DNA from: Bacteroidales bacterium
Lineage (GTDB): Bacteria > Bacteroidota > Bacteroidia > Bacteroidales > UBA932
Assembly: GCA_017620335.1 (NCBI GenBank)
Contig: JAFZQO010000044.1
Coordinates: 38,130 to 102,129 of the forward strand
DNA length: 64,000 nt
Reading direction: 5' to 3'
Positions 50,325-60,011 of this stretch are shown piece by piece; the stretch's first letter is position 1; each line of letters starts with the position of its first letter. The notes below the pieces were generated by a model. The model was not told the origin of the DNA. It saw only the letters and a program-made list of their open reading frames with translations, and did not search any database. The translations under genes were made by a program, and so were the position numbers.

Positions 50325-52946
50325 ATGAGAAGAGCCTTCATTCCGGCCGTCCTTACGGCCGTCCTCCTGCTGGCTGCGTCCTGCGGGAACAAGAACGAGT
50401 ACGAATTTCCATTCCAGAATCCCCGGCTCTCGAACGAGGAGAGGGTGGAGAACCTCATCTCCCTCCTGACCCCCGAGGAGAAGGTGGGCCTGATGATGAA
50501 CAAGTCGGTCTCGGTGGACCGCCTCGGCATACCTTCCTACAACTGGTGGAGCGAGGCCTGCCACGGCGTCCGACAGGACGGATACACTGTGTATCCCCAG
50601 CCCATCGGCATGGCGTCCTCCTTCAATCCCGGCATGATCTACGACGTGTTCTCGACCGTTTCCGACGAGGCCCGCGCCAACTGGAACCGTTCCGACCACG
50701 ACATCTTCGGGGTCGGTTTCAAGGAGCGCTACTATCCCGGCAACCCTGAGCTCACCTTCTGGTGCCCTAACATCAACATCTTCCGTGACCCCCGATGGGG
50801 CCGCGGCCAGGAGACCTACGGCGAGGACCCGTACCTGATGGCCGTCATGGGCGTCCAGAACGTAAAGGGCATGCAGGGCAACGACAAGAAATACTACAAG
50901 ACCCACGCCTGCGCCAAGCACTATGCCGTGCACAGCGGACCTGAGCCGCTGCGCCACAGCTTCGACGCCTCCGTGCAGATGCGCGACCTCTGGGAGACCT
51001 ACCTCCCGGCCTTCAAGGCCCTGGTGAAGGAAGCCGACGTCCGTGAGGTGATGTGCGCCTACAACCGCTACGAGGGCAAGCCCTGCTGCGCCAGCGACAG
51101 GCTCCTCGTGGACATCCTCCGCAACAAGTGGGGATACGAAGCCATCGTCCTGACCGACTGCGACGCCATCAACAACTTCTACAACAAGAACCAGCACGGC
51201 ACCCATCCGGATGCTGAGCACGCTTCGGTCGACGCCATACTCAACGGCACCGACCTCGAGTGCGGCGTCAGCATGGTATCCCTCGTGGACGGCCTCAAGG
51301 ACGGCCTCATCCAGGAGGAGGACCTTGATGTCCATCTCCGCAAGACCCTCATGGGCCGCTTCGAGCTCGGCATGTTCGACCCTGCCGAAAGCATTCCCTG
51401 GGCCGGTCTCGGCGAGGATGTGATCAGCAGCGAGTCCAACGACGCGCTGGCCCGCCAGGCCGCGCGCGAGGCCATCGTGATGCTCAAGAACGACGGCGTC
51501 CTGCCGCTTTCCAAGAACGTCAAGAAACTGGCTGTCATAGGCCCCAATGCCGACGACGCCTCCATGCTCAACGGCAACTATGGCGGCACCCCGACCGCGG
51601 AGCACACGCACTCCATCCTCGAGGGCATCAAGGCCGCCGTCCCTCAGGCCGAGGTGTTCTACACCAAGGCCTGCGAGATCATGGACGACTACAATACCAC
51701 CTACCATATCGGTGATTTCAACGACGGCAAGGGACTCTACGTGGAGTTCTTCAACAACCGCAACCTCAAGGGCGAGCCGGCCGTGACTGGATATTATACC
51801 AATACCCTGAACTTCAGCACCTTCGGTGGCTATGGTTTCGCCGATGGCGTCAATACCGACGACATCTCCGTGCGTATCACCGGTACTTTCGTCCCTGACT
51901 TCACCGGTCCTCTCCAGTACTCCCTCTCCTCTGACGGCAACCACGTCATGACCGTGAACGGCAAGGTCGTCGAGAAGTCCCAGCCCGGCATGGGCGGCAT
52001 GATGCGTGGCTTCGGATTCCGCGGCGCCACCCCCACCAAGTCCTTCGACGTGGTGGCCGGCAAGCCTTATCAGGTCAAGATCGAGTATAGCCAGGGCAAC
52101 GGCCAGTTCGCCATGCTCAATACCGAGTTCTGCGAGCGCAGGTTCGCCGAGTTCGGCGACCTCGCTGAGCAGCTGAAGGACGCTGACGCCATCATCGTCG
52201 TCGGCGGCATCTCAGCCCGCTTCGAGGGCGAGGGAGGCGACCGCAGCTCCATCGAGCTGCCGGCCGTCCAGCAGCGCCTCGTCAAGGCCATGCACACCAC
52301 CGGCAAGCCCGTCGTGTTCGTGAGCTGCTCCGGTTCAGCCATCGCCTTTGCCAGTGTCGAGGACCAGTATGACGCCCTCCTCCAGGCGTGGTACGGCGGC
52401 CAGGCCGGCGCAGCCGCCCTCGCCGACGTCATCTTCGGCGACTACAACCCTTCGGGCAAGCTTCCCGTCACCTTCTACGCCTCCGATTCACAGCTCCCCG
52501 ACTTCCTGGACTACAACATGGAGGGACATACCTACCGCTATTTCCGCGGCGAGCCCCTCTATGCCTTCGGCTACGGCCTGAGCTATACCACCTTCTCCTA
52601 TGGTGAAGCCAAGCTCTCCAAGGCCTCCGTCAAGGCCGGTAAGGGCGTGGACGTCGTCGTTCCCGTCACCAATACCGGCTCCGTAGCCGGCGACGAGACC
52701 GTCCAGGTGTACGTGAAGCGCCTCGACGACGCGGGCGCTCCCATCAAGTCGCTCAAGGGATTCCAGAAGGTTTCCATCGCCCCCGGCGCCACGATGAAGG
52801 TGAAGATCACCCTGGCCCCCGAGGCCTTCGAGTACTATGACGAGTATATCGACGAGCTTTCCGTAATGCCCGGCAGGTACCGCATCCTCGTCGGCAGCTC
52901 TTCCCGTGACACCGACCTTCAGACACTTGATTTCCAGGTAATTTAA
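50325..52946 (+). CDS. GH3 family beta-xylosidase with inserted PA14 domain, lipoprotein
   Basis: 873 residues. Lipobox AASC (Cys about 20). The GH3 catalytic barrel shows SYNWWSEACHGV, KHYAVHSGPEPLRHSF and the nucleophile Asp in VLTDCDAI (about 278), a form typical of xylan 1,4-beta-xylosidases. A PA14 module (about 455-610, YVEFFNNRNLKGEP) is inserted in the second domain and carries a G/M/F-rich loop (GMGGMMRGFGFRG). A C-terminal FnIII-like domain follows (NTGSVAGDETVQVYV). It hydrolyses xylo-oligosaccharides, probably in the periplasm or at the envelope. Gap of 9 bp on each side. Confidence 0.94.
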   Translation: MRRAFIPAVLTAVLLLAASCGNKNEYEFPFQNPRLSNEERVENLISLLTPEEKVGLMMNKSVSVDRLGIPSYNWWSEACHGVRQDGYTVYPQPIGMASSFNPGMIYDVFSTVSDEARANWNRSDHDIFGVGFKERYYPGNPELTFWCPNINIFRDPRWGRGQETYGEDPYLMAVMGVQNVKGMQGNDKKYYKTHACAKHYAVHSGPEPLRHSFDASVQMRDLWETYLPAFKALVKEADVREVMCAYNRYEGKPCCASDRLLVDILRNKWGYEAIVLTDCDAINNFYNKNQHGTHPDAEHASVDAILNGTDLECGVSMVSLVDGLKDGLIQEEDLDVHLRKTLMGRFELGMFDPAESIPWAGLGEDVISSESNDALARQAAREAIVMLKNDGVLPLSKNVKKLAVIGPNADDASMLNGNYGGTPTAEHTHSILEGIKAAVPQAEVFYTKACEIMDDYNTTYHIGDFNDGKGLYVEFFNNRNLKGEPAVTGYYTNTLNFSTFGGYGFADGVNTDDISVRITGTFVPDFTGPLQYSLSSDGNHVMTVNGKVVEKSQPGMGGMMRGFGFRGATPTKSFDVVAGKPYQVKIEYSQGNGQFAMLNTEFCERRFAEFGDLAEQLKDADAIIVVGGISARFEGEGGDRSSIELPAVQQRLVKAMHTTGKPVVFVSCSGSAIAFASVEDQYDALLQAWYGGQAGAAALADVIFGDYNPSGKLPVTFYASDSQLPDFLDYNMEGHTYRYFRGEPLYAFGYGLSYTTFSYGEAKLSKASVKAGKGVDVVVPVTNTGSVAGDETVQVYVKRLDDAGAPIKSLKGFQKVSIAPGATMKVKITLAPEAFEYYDEYIDELSVMPGRYRILVGSSSRDTDLQTLDFQVI

Positions 52947-52955
52947 ACTCTTCAT

Positions 52956-55025
52956 ATGAAAAGGCTCATCCTTTCGGCAGTCCTGGGGCTCGGCATCATG
53001 GCCGGGCTCCAGGCCCAGCCGGGCGGCATGTCGTCGGCCCAGCTGGCAGGTTTCAGTTTCCGCATGCCCGAGCTCCGCTGCGGAGAGAAGTTCATGGACG
53101 TGGACTACGCGGGTGACGGGCAGGTCTATCACAAGTTGGACATCTATCTCCCTTCGGAGAAGCGCGACGCCTATCCAGTCGTGGTCCACATCTACGGCAG
53201 CGCCTGGTTCTCCAACAGTTCCAAGGGCATGGCCAACCTCGACAGCATAGGCCAGGCCCTTCTCGACGCCGGCTACGCCCTCGTCTGCCCCAACCACCGT
53301 TCCAGCATGGACGCCAAGTTCCCGGCCCAGATAAACGACATCAAGGCCGCCATCCGCTTCGTGCGCGCCAAAGCTGACGAGTACGGATTCGACACCTCCT
53401 TCATCGGCATCTCCGGATTCTCCTCAGGCGGACATCTCGCGTCCCTCTCGGGTACAACCTCCAATGTCAAACAGACCAAGGTAGGGGAGTACGACGTCGA
53501 CATCGAGGGCTCCGTGGGACCTTACACCTCCTTCAGCAGCGCCGTTGACTGCGTCTGCGACTGGTCCGGCCCCATCGACCTGCTGAACATGGAGTGCGAG
53601 TGGGAGCGTCCCTGGGGCGGCACCCCCGAGGAGGCCCTCCTCGGCGTGGATTACGCCGGACAGGACGACCTCTTCCGCACCATCGACCCCATCACCTATC
53701 TCGATCCCTCCGACCCTCCGCTCATCGTCTTCCACGGCACCAAGGACAACGTCGTCCCCCACTGCCAGGGAGTCGAACTGTATGAGGCCGTCCAGAAGCA
53801 GGGCATCGTGACCGACCTGAACCTTGTCGAGGGCGCCGGCCACGGCATCAACCTCTTCGTCGAGCCCTGGCTCTCCGAGATGGTGGAGTTTGTGAACGCC
53901 GCCCGCAACGCCAAGATACAGAAGGAGTTGGAGCCTAAGCTCCAGGGCGCCGTCTCTCCCGTGACCAACATCAGCGCCAACGGCTTCCCCAAGATCCTTG
54001 CGGACAATTCCGTGGTGTTCAAGGTGCGCGCCCCGCAGGCTGAGCGCGTGCAGATCGACCTGGGCGGCCGCCATGATGGCGTCAAGGACGCCTCCGGCAC
54101 CTGGACTATCGTCACCAAGCCCCTCCTTCCCGGATACCATTACTACTCCCTGATCGTAGACGGCGTCTCGGTGGCCGACCCCGCCAGCGAGTCTTATTTC
54201 GGCACCAGCCGCATGGCCAGCGCCATCGACATACCGGAGCCGGGAATGGACCTCTTCGAGACCCAGGACGTCCCCCACGGACAGGTCCGCGAGATGACCT
54301 ACTGGTCCAAGGACGCCGAGGCCTGGAGGCCCGTATTCGTCTATACCCCCGCTGATTACGAGAAAGGAAAGAAGAAATATCCCGTAGTGTACATCCATCA
54401 CGGCGGCGGCGAGGACCACCGCGGCTGGATCCAGCAGGGTCGCACCGCGACCATCCTGGACAACCTCATCGCCCGCGGCGAGGCCGTTCCGATGATAGTC
54501 GTAAGCGTCAACTCCAACATCCCCCGCAAGCCCGGTGCCCCCGCTTCCCAGGGCGGCTACAGCTGGGAGGGCATGCAGCCCTACCGCAGCGAGCTCATAG
54601 GCAGCATCATTCCCTTCATCGAGTCCAATTTCCGCGTCAAGGCGGATGCGAAGCACCGCGCCATGTGCGGCCTGTCGATGGGTGGCGGCCAGTCCTTCTT
54701 CATCGGCCTTCGCTGCCCCGAGACCTTCGCCAATGTCGGCATCTTCTCCACCGGAGTGTTCGGAGGCATCCAGGGCTCGTCCAACTTCGACCTCGAGGCC
54801 AACATCCCCGGCATGCTGACCGCTCCGGAAAAGTTCAACTCCGGACTCGACGTGTTCTTCATCTCCTGCGGCGAGCAGGACCCCCGCATCGAGTATACCA
54901 AGGCCATCGTGCAGAAGATGCGTGACGCAGGCGTGGACGTGGAGTTCCAGTCCTTCCCCGGAGACCATGAGTGGCAGCCCTGGCGCAAGTCCCTTGCCGC
55001 CTTCGCAAGTATGCTCTTCAAATAA
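52956..55025 (+). CDS. Tandem esterase: alpha/beta-hydrolase (acetylxylan-esterase-like) joined to a CE1-type esterase
   Basis: 689 residues with signal peptide (LQAQ). The first alpha/beta-hydrolase (about 45-315) has the oxyanion IYGSAWF, Ser in GFSSGGHLAS (about 155), Asp in HGTKDNVVP and His in EGAGHGINL. A CBM48-like linker domain (about 340-420, FKVRAPQAERVQIDLGG) leads to a CE1/esterase-D-like domain (about 430-689) with Ser in CGLSMGGGQS, Asp in SCGEQDPR and His in PGDHEWQPW. The pair would remove acetyl and feruloyl groups that block xylan cleavage. The order resembles known bifunctional xylan esterases. Confidence 0.88.
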   Translation: MKRLILSAVLGLGIMAGLQAQPGGMSSAQLAGFSFRMPELRCGEKFMDVDYAGDGQVYHKLDIYLPSEKRDAYPVVVHIYGSAWFSNSSKGMANLDSIGQALLDAGYALVCPNHRSSMDAKFPAQINDIKAAIRFVRAKADEYGFDTSFIGISGFSSGGHLASLSGTTSNVKQTKVGEYDVDIEGSVGPYTSFSSAVDCVCDWSGPIDLLNMECEWERPWGGTPEEALLGVDYAGQDDLFRTIDPITYLDPSDPPLIVFHGTKDNVVPHCQGVELYEAVQKQGIVTDLNLVEGAGHGINLFVEPWLSEMVEFVNAARNAKIQKELEPKLQGAVSPVTNISANGFPKILADNSVVFKVRAPQAERVQIDLGGRHDGVKDASGTWTIVTKPLLPGYHYYSLIVDGVSVADPASESYFGTSRMASAIDIPEPGMDLFETQDVPHGQVREMTYWSKDAEAWRPVFVYTPADYEKGKKKYPVVYIHHGGGEDHRGWIQQGRTATILDNLIARGEAVPMIVVSVNSNIPRKPGAPASQGGYSWEGMQPYRSELIGSIIPFIESNFRVKADAKHRAMCGLSMGGGQSFFIGLRCPETFANVGIFSTGVFGGIQGSSNFDLEANIPGMLTAPEKFNSGLDVFFISCGEQDPRIEYTKAIVQKMRDAGVDVEFQSFPGDHEWQPWRKSLAAFASMLFK

Positions 55026-55031
55026 CAGGAT

Positions 55032-55556
55032 ATGAAAAGGATTGCTTTACTCTTCGGATTCATCGTCATGACGGCGCTCTGCGCACGGGCGCAGGCCCCG
55101 GCGCAGCAGGAGGGCGTGCCCGAGGGCCCGGCCCTCGAGTTTGTGTGTGAGCTTCGCGTCAACTGCGAGGGCACCTATACCGTCGGACAGACATCGCATG
55201 GCAACAGGGTTGTCATCCCCATAGTCGGAGGTACTTTCGAGGGTCCCCGCATGAAGGGTACCATACTCTCTGGGGGCGCTGATTACCAGTTGGTTGACCA
55301 GGAGCACGGCCGCACGGAAGTAGAGGCCATATACTCCATCAAGACCGATGACGGAGTCTATATCCACATCCGCAACTGCGGCATCATCCACACCGGGAAC
55401 GGCCCTGACGGCAAGCCGGAATTCTACTTCAGGACTACTCCGAAGTTCGAGGCTCCGCAGGACTCTGCATACGACTGGCTGAACAACGCCGTGTTCGTCT
55501 GCATGCCCGGCTTCGCCACCGACTGCATCTGCCTCAGGATCTGGAAGGTCCTGTAA
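55032..55556 (+). CDS. Secreted DUF3237 family protein
   Basis: 174 residues with signal peptide (LCARAQ). The mature part matches the DUF3237 barrel: VGGTFEGPRMKGTILSGGADYQLV, EAIYSIKTDDGVYIHIRNCGI, YFRTTPKFEAPQDSAYDWLN and AVFVCMPGF. Most DUF3237 proteins known to me are cytoplasmic; here it is exported and sits between an esterase and GH127 in a xylan operon (gaps of 6 and 19 bp). Its function is unknown; a lactone- or phenolic-ligand role would fit the setting but is inference. Confidence 0.85.
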   Translation: MKRIALLFGFIVMTALCARAQAPAQQEGVPEGPALEFVCELRVNCEGTYTVGQTSHGNRVVIPIVGGTFEGPRMKGTILSGGADYQLVDQEHGRTEVEAIYSIKTDDGVYIHIRNCGIIHTGNGPDGKPEFYFRTTPKFEAPQDSAYDWLNNAVFVCMPGFATDCICLRIWKVL

Positions 55557-55575
55557 ACGCAATAACGACTGTTCT

Positions 55576-57963
55576 ATGAAAAAGACGCTATTGGCCGTCG
55601 TGCTCCTCATGGCGGCCTTTGCCGTGTCCGCCCAGGACAGGCTCTATAAAAATGAATTCCCGATAGGGGACGTCACGCTTCTTGACGGGCCCTTCAGGCA
55701 TGCACGCGACCTGAACCTCTACGTGCTCCTCCAGTACGACGTGGACCGCCTCCTGGCGCCGTTCCGGGCCGAGGCGGGCCTGCCCAAGAAGGCTGAGTAT
55801 TACCCCAACTGGGCGGGCCTTGACGGCCATGTGGCCGGCCATTACCTTACGGCCATGGCCATGAACTGGCAGATGACCGGCAACCCGGAGTGCCTCCGCA
55901 GGATGGAGTACATGATAGACGAGCTCGCGGAATGCGCGGTGGCCAATGCCGTGAACCATCCCTCGTGGGGAGTGGGTTACATCGGCGGCGTGCCGCAGAG
56001 CGACTCCATGTGGTCCGCCTTCATGAAGGGCGATTTCCGGCAGTATTCATCCGCCTGGGCGCCTTTCTACAACATCCACAAAATGTTTGCGGGTCTGCGC
56101 GACGCATGGCTCTACTGCGGCAATGAGAAGGCGCGCAGCCTCTTCCTGGGCTTCTGCGACTGGGGCATCAACCTGACCGCCGGCCTTTCGGACGACCAGA
56201 TGGAACAGATGATGCGCAACGAGCAGGGCGGCATGAACGAAATGTTCGCCGACGCCTACGCGATGACCGGTGACGCCAAATACCTCACCGCCGCCAAGCG
56301 ATTCTCCCACAAGCTTATCATGGAGCCGCTCGCTCATGACGAGGACCGCCTGGACAACCTCCACGCCAACACGCAGGTGCCGAAGGCCATAGGATTCGCC
56401 CGCATAGGCGAGCTCGGTGGCGGAGCGGATTATGCCGAGGCGGGCCGCTTCTTCTGGCAGACCGTCACTCAGAACCGTTCGCTCGCTTTCGGCGGCAACA
56501 GCCGTCGCGAGCACTTCCCGAGCGCGGAGGCCTGCATCGACTTCGTCAACGACGACGACGGTCCGGAGACCTGCAATTCCTACAACATGCTCAAGCTCAC
56601 CGAGGATCTCTTCAGGGTGTCCCCGAAAGCGGAATATGCGGATTTCTACGAGCGTACGATGTTCAACCACATCCTGTCCACGCAGCATCCGGAGCATGGC
56701 GGCTACGTCTATTTCACCTCCGCCAGGCCGAGGCATTACCGCGTGTATTCGGTGCCCAACGAGGCCATGTGGTGCTGTGTCGGCTCCGGTATGGAGAACC
56801 AGTCCCGGTACGGGCAGTTCATCTACACTCATGACGGCGACGGTCTGTACGTCAATCTCTTCGTGGCTTCAGAGCTGAACTGGAAGGATAGGAAGACGGT
56901 CATCCGCCAGGAGACCTCTTTCCCCGCGGAGGAGGGCACGAGACTGAGTGTAGTGTCAGGAATGGGGAAATTCACCATGTATGTACGCTGTCCCGGATGG
57001 GTGAAACCGGGTGCAATGACCGTTTCAGTCAACGGAAAGCCGCTGGACATCGATGCCACGCCCTCCTCCTATGTCGCCATCACGCGCAAATGGAGGAAGG
57101 GTGACGTCGTGGAGGTCGGTCTGCCGATGCAGAATACGGTCGAGCACATGCCCAACGTGCCGGACTACATAGCCATCATGCACGGCCCTATACTACTTGG
57201 CATGCGTACGGGCACCGAGGACCTGGCCGGCCTCCTGGCCGACGACGGCCGCTGGAGCCAGTACGCCGCCGGCACCAAGCTGCCGGTGGACCAGGCCCCA
57301 ATACTCGTTTCCCATAATGTCGACCATATCGGCAACCACATACGCCCGGTTCCGGGCAAGCCCCTGCATTTCCGTTTCGAGGGTATCCGGATGCTCAATC
57401 CCATCGACGCAGATTTGGAACCTTTCAGCGGCATCCATGATTCCCGTTACCAGATCTACTGGCTGGCGCTGGACGAGGACGGGTACAAGGAGTATGTCGA
57501 TTCTCTTGCGCGCAGGGAAAAGGAGATGCTGGCCCTTGAGGCCCGCACCCTCGACGCCGTCGCCCCCGGCGAGCAGCAGCCCGAGACCGACCACGGCATC
57601 CTGTCCGAGCGCTCCAGTACCGGCGTGACGAGGGATGTCCATTACCGTGATGCGTCCAGGGGAGGATGGTTCAGCTACAGCCTGGCTACCGGAGGCTTCT
57701 CCGAGGGGATTTCCCTATACGTGAAGTATTGGGGAGCGGCGGAATGGGCCACGCGCAGGTTTGACATCCTGGTGGATGACGAACCCCTGCTGTCCGTGGA
57801 CAATACCGGGAAGTGGATGCAGTCCCAGTTCAAGAGCGAGGAGTATCCGGTCCCGGCGTCCTTGCTGGAAGGGAAGGACGAGGTCCGCGTCAAGTTCCGT
57901 GCGGACAACGGCGCAACCGTCGGGGGCATCTATGACCTCCGGCTGCTGAAAAGCCCTGAGTAG
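55576..57963 (+). CDS. GH127 family beta-L-arabinofuranosidase
   Basis: 795 residues with signal peptide (VSAQ). The (alpha/alpha)6 barrel shows the family marks FPIGDVTLLDGPF, NWAGLDGHVAGHYLTAMA, the zinc ligands Glu and Cys in GPETCNSYNML (about 331) and the CysCys pair in MWCCVGSGMEN (about 399-400). By comparison with HypBA1, the first Cys of the pair is the nucleophile, held by zinc with Glu, Cys and Cys. It removes L-arabinofuranose from side chains. It is the last gene of the operon and ends 12 bp from the convergent CapD-type gene, with no visible terminator. Confidence 0.93.
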   Translation: MKKTLLAVVLLMAAFAVSAQDRLYKNEFPIGDVTLLDGPFRHARDLNLYVLLQYDVDRLLAPFRAEAGLPKKAEYYPNWAGLDGHVAGHYLTAMAMNWQMTGNPECLRRMEYMIDELAECAVANAVNHPSWGVGYIGGVPQSDSMWSAFMKGDFRQYSSAWAPFYNIHKMFAGLRDAWLYCGNEKARSLFLGFCDWGINLTAGLSDDQMEQMMRNEQGGMNEMFADAYAMTGDAKYLTAAKRFSHKLIMEPLAHDEDRLDNLHANTQVPKAIGFARIGELGGGADYAEAGRFFWQTVTQNRSLAFGGNSRREHFPSAEACIDFVNDDDGPETCNSYNMLKLTEDLFRVSPKAEYADFYERTMFNHILSTQHPEHGGYVYFTSARPRHYRVYSVPNEAMWCCVGSGMENQSRYGQFIYTHDGDGLYVNLFVASELNWKDRKTVIRQETSFPAEEGTRLSVVSGMGKFTMYVRCPGWVKPGAMTVSVNGKPLDIDATPSSYVAITRKWRKGDVVEVGLPMQNTVEHMPNVPDYIAIMHGPILLGMRTGTEDLAGLLADDGRWSQYAAGTKLPVDQAPILVSHNVDHIGNHIRPVPGKPLHFRFEGIRMLNPIDADLEPFSGIHDSRYQIYWLALDEDGYKEYVDSLARREKEMLALEARTLDAVAPGEQQPETDHGILSERSSTGVTRDVHYRDASRGGWFSYSLATGGFSEGISLYVKYWGAAEWATRRFDILVDDEPLLSVDNTGKWMQSQFKSEEYPVPASLLEGKDEVRVKFRADNGATVGGIYDLRLLKSPE

Positions 57964-57975
57964 GAAATACTTGTA

Positions 57976-59943
57976 TCAGACTGGCTGTTCCGGGGTGTCG
58001 AAGGCGCAGAACTTTGAGTTCTGGCTCTTGAACTCCGGAACGGTCTTTTTCATGAGCCTGACCATCTCGGAAATCTCCACTTCGCGGGAGAGGGTCTCGA
58101 GACGGTTGACGACACGCAACGCTTCGTCATAGTCATAGTCCCGGACGTGCGCTATGCGGATGCGGTCGTGGGGAGTAGGGTCGGTATTCTCCGCGCTGGA
58201 CAGGAGCTCCTCGTAGAGTTTCTCGCCCGGACGCAGTCCGATATACTCTATGTCGATGTCCGTCCCGACCTTGAGGCCTGCGAGCGAGATCATCTTCCTG
58301 GCGAGGTCGTCTATCTTGACGGGTTCTCCCATGTCGAATACGAAAATCTGGTTGCCTTCGGAAAGGGTGGCCGCTTCCATCACGAGGCGGCATGCCTCCG
58401 GAATGGTCATGAAGTAGCGGGTGATGCGCGGGTCGGTAACCGTGACAGGGCCTCCCTTCTCGATCTGCTCACGGAAACGGGGGATGACGGAACCGTTGGA
58501 TCCCAGGACGTTGCCGAAACGCGTCGTAATGAACTTCGTTGCTCCCTGAACCTTTCCCGACTTCAGGGCAAGTCCCAGGGACTGTACGTATATCTCGGCC
58601 AGGCGCTTGGTGCAACCCATGATATTGGTGGGGTTGACCGCCTTGTCCGTGGAGATCATGACCATCTTCTCCACTCCGTATTCGAGGCATTTGTCAGCGA
58701 CGTTCCTGGAACCGTGGACGTTTACCAGCGTGGCCTCGCAGGGGTTCTCCTCCATGAGGGGGACGTGCTTGTACGCTGCGGCGTGGAATACGATCTGGGG
58801 ACGCCATTTGCGGAAGACATAGTCAAGACGGGGTGTTTGACGGACGTCTCCGATAATCGGCACGGCTTTCACGTCGGGGAAGCGGCCCTCCATCTCGAGG
58901 CGGAGGTTGTGCATGGGGGTCTCGGCATTGTCGAAAAGGACGAGCTTCTTCACTCCGAAGCCCGCCAGCTGGCGGCAGAGCTCGCTGCCTATGGAACCTG
59001 CCGCACCGGTGACAAGTATGGTCTTGCCCTCGCATTCCCGCCTGATGCCTTCTTCGTTGATGCTGATCTCCTCGCGTCCGAGCAAGTCCTCGATCTTGAT
59101 GCCGCGGATCTTGTTCTTCATGATCTTTCCGCCTACGACTTCGTCTATGGTAGGGGTGATCAGGACTTTGACGCCTTTTTCGATGCAGAACTGAATCAGG
59201 CCGTCCCTTTCAGCCTGGGCCTCGGATTCCGTGGCGAAGAGGATGCAGTCGAGCGAAAAACGGTCGACCAGTGCTTTCAGCTTGCTTTCATCGTTGTACC
59301 CGTAAACCGGAGTATCGGCTATCTTGTACTGAGTGGCGATGTTGTGGGGGACCAGGAATCCCAATACCTGATAATGTGTCGAATCCTGGAGCCTGGCCAC
59401 TACGGCGACGGACTTCTCGTTGGTGCCGTACACCAGGATACGCTGGCGGTTAAGACGGTCTTTAAGCTGGCTCTTGTAGATGTCATAAACAAGGATCATC
59501 AGTATCCTCAAGGAAATGAGGAAGAAAGACGTGATCAGGAAATCCAACAGAAGGGCGAGGATGACGGTCTTGTTGAAGATGCTGAAGACAGCAAGGACAA
59601 GACACATGAGCAGTACTTTGGTGGCGGATATCCTGAAGATGCCGAGGAGGTCGCGCAACTGTGCGTGACGGATGACAATCTTGTAGTTCTTGAACAGGAA
59701 AATGGCGATGAGAGTCGCAACCAGTGAACTGCCTAACCACCAGAGAGTGAACACTCCGCGGTAGGATTCGACGTTTCCTGCGAACAAGGAGATGAGCCAC
59801 AGGACGATGACGGAAGCAAGTATCGACAATGCAAGGTCGCTTATGAAAACGACCCTTGTGTCAAGGTATTCGTACAAATACCTTTTCAACTTGGAAGGCA
59901 GTACTCTGATTAATCCCTTCTTGCGATTTTGCTTGTCAGCCAT
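57976..59943 (-). CDS. Membrane-anchored nucleotide-sugar 4,6-dehydratase (CapD/PglF/WbpM type)
   Basis: 655 residues. Four membrane helices fill about 30-165 (FISDLALSILASVIVLWLISLF and following). A first Rossmann-like region (about 165-290) precedes the SDR domain: TGAAGSIGSELCRQL (about 313), HAAAYKHVPLMEENP, STDKAVNPTNIMGCTKR (Thr-Asp-Lys and catalytic Lys region), RFGNVLGSNGSVIP and GLRPGEKLYEELL. Such proteins dehydrate UDP-GlcNAc to a 4-keto-6-deoxy sugar at the start of capsule, O-antigen or glycoprotein sugar synthesis. The expected Tyr is replaced by Met (NIMGCTK), as is normal in PglF-like enzymes. It is a single gene with its own promoter. Confidence 0.93.
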   Translation of the reverse strand: MADKQNRKKGLIRVLPSKLKRYLYEYLDTRVVFISDLALSILASVIVLWLISLFAGNVESYRGVFTLWWLGSSLVATLIAIFLFKNYKIVIRHAQLRDLLGIFRISATKVLLMCLVLAVFSIFNKTVILALLLDFLITSFFLISLRILMILVYDIYKSQLKDRLNRQRILVYGTNEKSVAVVARLQDSTHYQVLGFLVPHNIATQYKIADTPVYGYNDESKLKALVDRFSLDCILFATESEAQAERDGLIQFCIEKGVKVLITPTIDEVVGGKIMKNKIRGIKIEDLLGREEISINEEGIRRECEGKTILVTGAAGSIGSELCRQLAGFGVKKLVLFDNAETPMHNLRLEMEGRFPDVKAVPIIGDVRQTPRLDYVFRKWRPQIVFHAAAYKHVPLMEENPCEATLVNVHGSRNVADKCLEYGVEKMVMISTDKAVNPTNIMGCTKRLAEIYVQSLGLALKSGKVQGATKFITTRFGNVLGSNGSVIPRFREQIEKGGPVTVTDPRITRYFMTIPEACRLVMEAATLSEGNQIFVFDMGEPVKIDDLARKMISLAGLKVGTDIDIEYIGLRPGEKLYEELLSSAENTDPTPHDRIRIAHVRDYDYDEALRVVNRLETLSREVEISEMVRLMKKTVPEFKSQNSKFCAFDTPEQPV

Positions 59944-59967
59944 CTCTGTCTTTCAGTCCTTGAGTTA

Positions 59968-59975
59968 CAAAAATA
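59968..59975 (-). promoter_or_regulatory. Promoter -7 box of the CapD-type gene
   Basis: Minus-strand TATTTTTG, 24 bp before the start at 59943. Confidence 0.6.
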
Positions 59976-59987
59976 GCATTTTTTTAT

Positions 59988-59995
59988 TAATTTTG
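59988..59995 (+). promoter_or_regulatory. Promoter -7 box of the serine acetyltransferase gene
   Basis: TAATTTTG, 16 bp before the ATG at 60012; divergent from the box at 59968-59975 and only 12 bp away. Confidence 0.6.
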
Positions 59996-60011
59996 CGAAA
60001 CGCCAGACAAA

